A stretch of DNA of 16,860 bases from an uncultured Bacilli bacterium (lineage in GTDB: Bacteria > Bacillota_I > Bacilli_A > RF39 > UBA660), in contig CALVRK010000015.1 in NCBI GenBank assembly GCA_944358565.1, positions 1 through 16,860 of the forward strand. Reading direction: 5' to 3'. Shown in pieces: positions 12,854 to 16,860 of this stretch. The notes beneath the pieces were generated by a model. The model searched no databases, was not told the origin of the DNA, and saw nothing but the letters and a program-made list of their open reading frames with translations. The translations under genes were made by a program, and so were the position numbers. The stretch's first letter is position 1, and the number at the start of each line of letters is the position of its first letter.

Positions 12854-13698
12854 TCAGACTTCCTTTTTAAAACAGTTACATAATCCAAATCATCAAAATT
12901 AACTGAAGCTTTAACCTCAACTACTTTTGACAAATCAAAATTATCCGTTGTTACCTTTTGAGCTGTACCTACCATAAGTCCACTTGGAAATATTGTTCCC
13001 ATACCAGTTGTCACTACATCCGCCCCTTTTTCAATATCGACATTCTCACTAATGCCCTCTACTGTATAAGTATTAGTTTTAGAATCATACATTGAAATAA
13101 GTCCGTAAACATAACCATCGCCAACTTTTATCTTAACACTTATCTTATCATTCATATTTTCATTAGAAAGAAGTTTAACAGTACTAGAATAATTACTAAC
13201 TTTAGTAATTTGACCAATTAAGCCATCCGGTATAATGACCGCCATACCTTTTTCAATGCCATTTTTACTACCTTTATCAATAGTTATCTCATCATACCAA
13301 TAACCAATATTTCGCGATACTACTGTTGCATTAAGATATACCTTATCACTTAAAACTGTCTTTAAATCCAAAGTTTCTTTTAACTTATCTATTTCATTTT
13401 GTAAATTTTCATTTTGAGCAATTACCGAATCAACTTGATCTTCTTTATTTTTAAGTTCTTTATATTTTTTATACAGATTGTTTTTTTCAGCCATTTCATC
13501 CAATTTATCATGAACAAAATTAAAAGGCGTAGAAACCACTTTTAAAACAACTGTTCCAATATCTTTTGCCACTTTCTCGATCGGATTTAAATCACGATCT
13601 TCCTTTAATGATGCGGCCAAAAGAGTTAACACCATAGCTATAACCACCACAAACAAAATAAGTAAATATCTTTTATTAAATCTCTTTTTATTATACAT
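12850..13698 (-). CDS. mreC: Rod shape-determining protein MreC
   Basis: MreC is a membrane-anchored periplasmic-side scaffold that activates the elongation peptidoglycan synthases. The 282 residues show a short cytoplasmic tail, one membrane helix (about 12-30, LLILFVVVIAMVLTLLAAS), a coiled coil (about 60-105, KKYKELKNKEDQVDSVIAQ...), and the beta-domain with VVSRNIGYWYDEITIDKGSKNGIEKGMAVI, GLIGQITKVS and GADVVTTGMGTIFPSGLMVG, all hallmarks. I use the ATG at 13698 behind GGGTGA rather than the GTG at 13707. It has its own promoter overlapping the end of radC. The usual partner mreB is not between radC and mreC. Confidence 0.96.
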   Translation of the reverse strand: MYNKKRFNKRYLLILFVVVIAMVLTLLAASLKEDRDLNPIEKVAKDIGTVVLKVVSTPFNFVHDKLDEMAEKNNLYKKYKELKNKEDQVDSVIAQNENLQNEIDKLKETLDLKTVLSDKVYLNATVVSRNIGYWYDEITIDKGSKNGIEKGMAVIIPDGLIGQITKVSNYSSTVKLLSNENMNDKISVKIKVGDGYVYGLISMYDSKTNTYTVEGISENVDIEKGADVVTTGMGTIFPSGLMVGTAQKVTTDNFDLSKVVEVKASVNFDDLDYVTVLKRKSE

Positions 13699-13715
13699 AG
13701 CCGTCACCCATTAAA

Positions 13716-13744
13716 ATTATAATACATTTTAAAAATATTGCCAA
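13716..13744 (-). promoter_or_regulatory. Promoter of mreCD
   Basis: TTGGCA (13744-13739), 17 bases, TATAAT (13721-13716) on the minus strand, touching the radC stop codon. The -10 box lies 17 bases before the mreC ATG. Confidence 0.75.
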
Positions 13745-14425
13745 CTAAATTTTCCCATTTTCTAAAAAACTATAATATTTCTCATCTCCAATAATTATAT
13801 GATCGATAATTCTAATTCCAAGTAATACCCCTATTTCCTTTAATCTAATTGTCAAATTAATATCTTCAGTGCTTGGTTTAACCTCGCCACTAGGATGATT
13901 ATGTATACAAATAATGCCAGTTGCATTAAGTAAATAAGCTTCTTTAAAAATATCTCTTGGATGTACTAAACTATAATTTGCCGTTCCAATAAATAACAAT
14001 TTTTCCTCAATAACCTTTTTACTCGCATCTAAATAAATACAGTAAAACTCTTCTTGATTATCATTAATTTTACTTTTATAAAACTCGAAAATTTTTAAAG
14101 GTGTATTCAATTTTGTACCAACAATTGAAGCCACTTTTCTATTCATTCTTCTAGCAATCTCACTTAAAGCCACTAATGTGCACGCCTTAGCTTCACCTAT
14201 TCCTTTTATTTTTTTCACTTCATGAAAATTTAATTTTTTTAAATTTTCTATTCCACCTAAACTACTTAAAATATAAGAAGATAAACTTTTAACCGACATC
14301 TCTTTAGAACCAGTTTTTAAAACAATAGCGAGTAACTCCTCATCAGATAAATTTTCTACTCCAACATTAATTAATCTTTCTCTAGGCCTTTCTAAAAGCG
14401 GCATTTCCTTTAACTTTACACTCAC
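13745..14425 (-). CDS. radC: RadC family (JAB1/MPN metalloprotease-fold) protein
   Basis: RadC proteins combine a helix-hairpin-helix part with a JAMM/MPN zinc domain; their cellular role is unsettled despite the historic DNA-repair name. In the 226 residues, LHxVKKIKGIGEAKA-type hairpin sequence is at about 66-83. The JAMM motif is His175-x-His177-P-S-G...Asp188 (IHNHPSGEVKPSTEDI), with EEFYCIYLD upstream at about 125-133 supplying the conserved Glu. The GTG start behind GAGGAG overlaps the upstream stop as GTGA. It follows the SPOR protein gene, as radC follows spoIIB-maf in Bacillus, although maf is absent here. Confidence 0.95.
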   Translation of the reverse strand: MSVKLKEMPLLERPRERLINVGVENLSDEELLAIVLKTGSKEMSVKSLSSYILSSLGGIENLKKLNFHEVKKIKGIGEAKACTLVALSEIARRMNRKVASIVGTKLNTPLKIFEFYKSKINDNQEEFYCIYLDASKKVIEEKLLFIGTANYSLVHPRDIFKEAYLLNATGIICIHNHPSGEVKPSTEDINLTIRLKEIGVLLGIRIIDHIIIGDEKYYSFLENGKI

Positions 14426-14871
14426 TTCACCAACTCCTCATATTTTGCTAAAACTTGATTACAAATAACTTTAACTGATTCATTATCATCTGTTTTTGTA
14501 AGCAGTTCATCATACTGTTTTAATATATTAATAAAATCTTTATTATCTGTAATTCTCTGTTCAATCTCTGTTTCATATCCTATTTCTTTATAATAATTTT
14601 GTATTTTTAAGGCATTATCTTTACTGGTTGTAATACCAATATAAGAATGATATTGATTATCTTCAACATTATATATATAATTTATAAAATCTTTCATATT
14701 ATCATTCATTGTATCAATATCTTTATATACACCACATTTTATATAATATAAAGTCTCAGCCTCCGAAGAAACTGCTAAAGCTGGCATTGTTTCATACTGC
14801 CTAATAATAAAGTAAGCCATACTAATACCTAAAATCAAAGATATAAAAACTGGAAATAAATATTTTTTCAT
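14422..14871 (-). CDS. Membrane-anchored SPOR-domain-like protein at the spoIIB position
   Basis: The 149-residue protein has an N-terminal membrane helix (about residues 4-23) and an extracytoplasmic region of about 40-104 with the SPOR pattern. YYIKCGVYKDIDTMNDNMKD is a first strand and helix, and YHSYIGITTSKDNALKIQNY plus YKEIGYETEI form the second half. SPOR domains bind denuded septal peptidoglycan. In Bacillus the gene just before maf-radC is spoIIB, also a membrane-anchored SPOR protein of the sporulation septum, so this is its likely positional equivalent. I start it at the ATG at 14871 behind AGGTGAT. Its stop overlaps the radC start. The SPOR assignment is from pattern only. Confidence 0.68.
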   Translation of the reverse strand: MKKYLFPVFISLILGISMAYFIIRQYETMPALAVSSEAETLYYIKCGVYKDIDTMNDNMKDFINYIYNVEDNQYHSYIGITTSKDNALKIQNYYKEIGYETEIEQRITDNKDFINILKQYDELLTKTDDNESVKVICNQVLAKYEELVK

Positions 14872-14965
14872 AACATCACCTAAAATCATTTTAAAATAAA
14901 AAGCACATTTTTTTTGTCACAATATGCCCTTTATAATATATATACGACTATTTTTAACTATTTCC

Positions 14966-14981
14966 TTTTTTTCGAAAAAAA
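14966..14981. repeat. A/T palindrome before the sortase -10 box
   Basis: Seven T, CG, seven A form a perfect 16-base palindrome, ending 3 bases before the sortase -10 box at 14985. It may be a protein-binding site or curved DNA; nothing further can be said. Confidence 0.4.
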
Positions 14982-14984
14982 TAG

Positions 14985-14990
14985 TATAAT
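14985..14990 (+). promoter_or_regulatory. -10 box of the sortase gene
   Basis: TATAAT, 15 bases before the ATG at 15006, with GGTGAT at 14997-15002 as ribosome site. The -35 region (TTCCTT at 14962) is poor. An alternative TTGTCA-17-TATATA pair at 14914-14942 would give a longer leader. Confidence 0.5.
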
Positions 14991-15005
14991 ATAGATGGTG
15001 ATAAA

Positions 15006-15896
15006 ATGAAGTTACAAAGAGAAAATAAATTTAAAAAAATGATTGTGTCAAACATTTATAAAGGTCTTATCGTTGCTGGAATTGGAGTTTTAGGTTTTTA
15101 TTTCTTTCCAACTGCTTTTAAATTAATAGATATAACCTTATCTAACAATAAACAAAATGATGTAGTAGCCGCAGCCATTAATCCTGATTACAATCCTAAT
15201 AGTGATATTATTTATGATAATACTCAAAATAATCTTACAGATAGCGAAACAGCCATACCTGTAGAAGAAAGTAAATATGACTTTGAAAAATTAAGAGAAA
15301 CTAATCCAAATATAATTGCTGTTATTGAAGGTAGCTGTTTTGAAGGTGGATATTATCCAGTAGTTACTACTAATAGTAATGATGATATGACTTATTATAC
15401 AAGACACTCTGTTGATAATCAATATTCTGTTACAGGAACTTTATTTATGGACTGTACCAATAATAAAGATGATCAAGTTACTAGGATATGGGGCCATAAC
15501 TTCAATAATGATGGTAAAAATATGTTTACTGGTCTAGCCAATGCCTGCCAAGACCAAGCTACTTTTGACAGCACTTTAAGAAACGATAATTCTTTAAAAT
15601 TATATACTGAAGAAGGTGAATACGATTTAGATGTTGTATCTTGCATCGTTAACGATCCAAGAACTCAAGGATTAGGTAACTTTAGTGACCAAAATGCCTT
15701 CTTAAATGATATGACAAACATTCAAAACTCATCTATAATTCAAACTGACACTAAAATTGAAGCTGGTGACGAAGTTCTTATCCTAAGCACATGTACTGAT
15801 TTAGGCAGTACGAATGATCCATATAATAGAATATCTGTATATTGTAAAAAAACACCAACTAAAATTTACCAAATAAATCAAGGAAAAACTTTATAA
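15006..15896 (+). CDS. srtB: Class B sortase
   Basis: Sortases are membrane-anchored transpeptidases that attach sorted surface proteins to the wall or to pilus subunits. The 296 residues have a basic N-terminus, one membrane helix (about 17-36), a low-complexity Asn/Asp linker (about 46-88), and a class B core. This core starts with YDFEKLRETNPNIIAVIEG, then YYTRHSVDNQYSVTGTLFMD, IWGHNFNNDGKNMFTGL with catalytic His164, and ILSTCTDLG with Cys263 and Arg275 in YNRISVYCK. All three catalytic residues are present. It is monocistronic with its own terminator; no LPxTG-type substrate or srtB partner is in the window. The linker is long and unusual. Confidence 0.93.
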   Translation: MKLQRENKFKKMIVSNIYKGLIVAGIGVLGFYFFPTAFKLIDITLSNNKQNDVVAAAINPDYNPNSDIIYDNTQNNLTDSETAIPVEESKYDFEKLRETNPNIIAVIEGSCFEGGYYPVVTTNSNDDMTYYTRHSVDNQYSVTGTLFMDCTNNKDDQVTRIWGHNFNNDGKNMFTGLANACQDQATFDSTLRNDNSLKLYTEEGEYDLDVVSCIVNDPRTQGLGNFSDQNAFLNDMTNIQNSSIIQTDTKIEAGDEVLILSTCTDLGSTNDPYNRISVYCKKTPTKIYQINQGKTL

Positions 15897-15918
15897 AGCC
15901 GTAACCGGCTTTTTATTT
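15895..15918 (+). terminator. Terminator of the sortase gene
   Basis: AAAGCCG and CGGCTTT form a 7-bp stem around TAAC, followed by TTTTTATTTT. Confidence 0.85.
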
Positions 15919-15933
15919 TATCCAAGGTGAGGT

Positions 15934-15962
15934 AAAAAAAAGACCTTCTTTTTAGAAAGTCT
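15934..15962 (-). terminator. Terminator of ftsZ
   Basis: On the minus strand, AGACTTTCT and AGAAGGTCT form a 9-bp stem (one U-G pair) with an AAAA loop, followed by a run of T. The stem begins inside the ftsZ stop codon. Confidence 0.8.
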
Positions 15963-16860
15963 AATAATTTCCACGTTTTCTTAAAAATGCTGGAATAACT
16001 GTATCTTCATCATCTAAACCAAGTATTGGTGTTGTATCCTCTTCTTCTTTTTCTTTATTTTGATCAAAACCAGTCGCAATAACTGTAACAATAAGCTCGT
16101 CAGTAAAATTCTCATTAATAACCGCACCAAATATTGTATTAATATCTGTATTAGCTGATTTTCTAATAGCTTCAACAGCTTCTTCTACCTCAAATAAAGT
16201 TAAATTAGGTCCACCAGTTACATTGATAATTGCATCTGTTGCTCCATCAATACTAGTTTCTAAAAGTGGACTAAGCACAGCTTGATTAGCAGCTTCAATA
16301 GCTCTATCTTCTCCAACACCAGCACCAATACCAATTAAAGCACTACCACGTTTTTCCATAACTGTTTTAACATCAGCAAAGTCAAGGTTAATTAATCCTG
16401 GGCATGCAATCAAATCAGAAATAGATTGAACACCACGACGTAATACATTATCAACCTCTTTAAATGAGTCAAGTAATGGTGTTGACTTATCGATAATTTC
16501 TCTTAATCTATCATTTGGTACCACAATTAAAGTATCAACATGTTTTTTAAGTTCCTCAATACCATCTAAAGCTTGTGTCATTCTTTTTTTACCTTCAAAA
16601 GAAAATGGTTTAGTAACAATACCAATTGTTAAAGCTCCAGAATTTTGTGCAATATCAGCGATAACTGGTGCTGCTCCAGTACCTGTTCCACCACCCATAC
16701 CGCAGGTAATAAATACCATATCAGCGCCTTTTAAAGCTTCTTCAAGTTCAGTTTTAGACTCAAGTGCTGCTTCTTTACCAATTTGTGGATTAGCTCCTGC
16801 TCCAAGGCCATGTGTAAGTTCTGCTCCTATTTGAATCTTTTTTTCAGCTAAAGAATTATT
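15961..16860 (-). CDS. ftsZ: Cell-division GTPase FtsZ, 5'-truncated
   Basis: FtsZ polymerises into the division ring. The 299 visible residues begin within the GTPase domain (IQIGAELTHGLGAGANPQIG) and include the tubulin signature GGGTGTGAAPVIA, the T7-loop region with NLDFADV, and the C-terminal domain. The end carries the conserved peptide DTVIPAFLRKR that binds FtsA, SepF and other partners. The linker between core and peptide (about GFDQNKEKEEEDTTPILGLDDE) is only around 20 residues, shorter than the roughly 50 of Bacillus. The N-terminus is outside the window; the methionine at 16719 is internal. Confidence 0.97.
   Translation of the reverse strand, partial: NNSLAEKKIQIGAELTHGLGAGANPQIGKEAALESKTELEEALKGADMVFITCGMGGGTGTGAAPVIADIAQNSGALTIGIVTKPFSFEGKKRMTQALDGIEELKKHVDTLIVVPNDRLREIIDKSTPLLDSFKEVDNVLRRGVQSISDLIACPGLINLDFADVKTVMEKRGSALIGIGAGVGEDRAIEAANQAVLSPLLETSIDGATDAIINVTGGPNLTLFEVEEAVEAIRKSANTDINTIFGAVINENFTDELIVTVIATGFDQNKEKEEEDTTPILGLDDEDTVIPAFLRKRGNY

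Noticed and set aside
1..16860. Mycoplasma-type code with TGA as tryptophan
   Set aside because: TGA closes several well-defined genes (nusB, the M50 protease, the SPOR protein, the Cys-His-Asp protein) and tryptophans are encoded by TGG.
1..16860. CRISPR array, tRNA or rRNA genes, insertion sequence or phage genes
   Set aside because: No regularly spaced direct repeats, tRNA-like cloverleaf, rRNA segments, transposase or phage-structural genes were seen on either strand.

Overview
This window comes from a low-GC, walled, Gram-positive bacterium of the Bacilli or a close uncultured relative (Erysipelotrichia-like or RF39-like are guesses). Evidence for a Firmicute: a LexA with GAAC-type operators, a ribosomal L27 with the cleavable N-terminal extension next to its Prp protease, a class B sortase, and Bacillus-like gene order. 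TGA is used as a stop (for example nusB and the M50 protease), so this is not the Mycoplasma code. MurF, MreCD, FtsZ and sortase point to a peptidoglycan wall.

Layout. (1) 1-2476: a 3'-truncated tgt, a small Cys-His-Asp protein and a YneF-family membrane protein, all on the minus strand; then an unlisted 45-codon membrane-peptide gene divergent from lexA, with two LexA boxes and two well-formed promoters between them. (2) 2495-4145: a surface-protein cluster of two type IV pilin-like proteins and a membrane-anchored protein with Ig-like repeats. (3) 4220-6116: nusB-xseA-xseB. (4) 6169-7245: an mTERF-like helical repeat protein with its own promoter. (5) 7281-7890: a Flp-type pilin and a polytopic membrane protein. 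(6) 8027-8311, plus strand: a DUF192 protein. (7) 8347-10623: spoIVFA-like, spoIVFB-like, rplU, prp, rpmA, in the same order as in Bacillus subtilis. (8) murF on the plus strand facing a frameshifted RelA/SpoT fragment. (9) 12377-14871: a SPOR protein at the spoIIB position, radC, mreC, mreD. (10) A class B sortase gene on the plus strand and the 3' part of ftsZ on the minus strand.

How the parts relate. Regions 7 and 9 match the ancestral comC-spoIIB-maf-radC-mreBCD-minCD-spoIVFAB-rplU-ysxB-rpmA block, but mreB and minCD are absent here, and murF plus a relA relic sit in the gap. The sporulation relics look altered: the SpoIVFA homologue has an in-frame stop beside a 15-base A tract, and the SpoIVFB homologue has no usual start codon upstream of its first membrane segment. 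Cell division and damage response are also represented (ftsZ, mreCD, the lexA divergon).

The observations I rank highest are the SOS-controlled 45-residue membrane peptide, the eight-repeat mTERF-like protein, and a recurring promoter layout in which the -10 box lies only about 15-19 bases before the start codon, so the Shine-Dalgarno sequence would be almost the 5' end of the mRNA.
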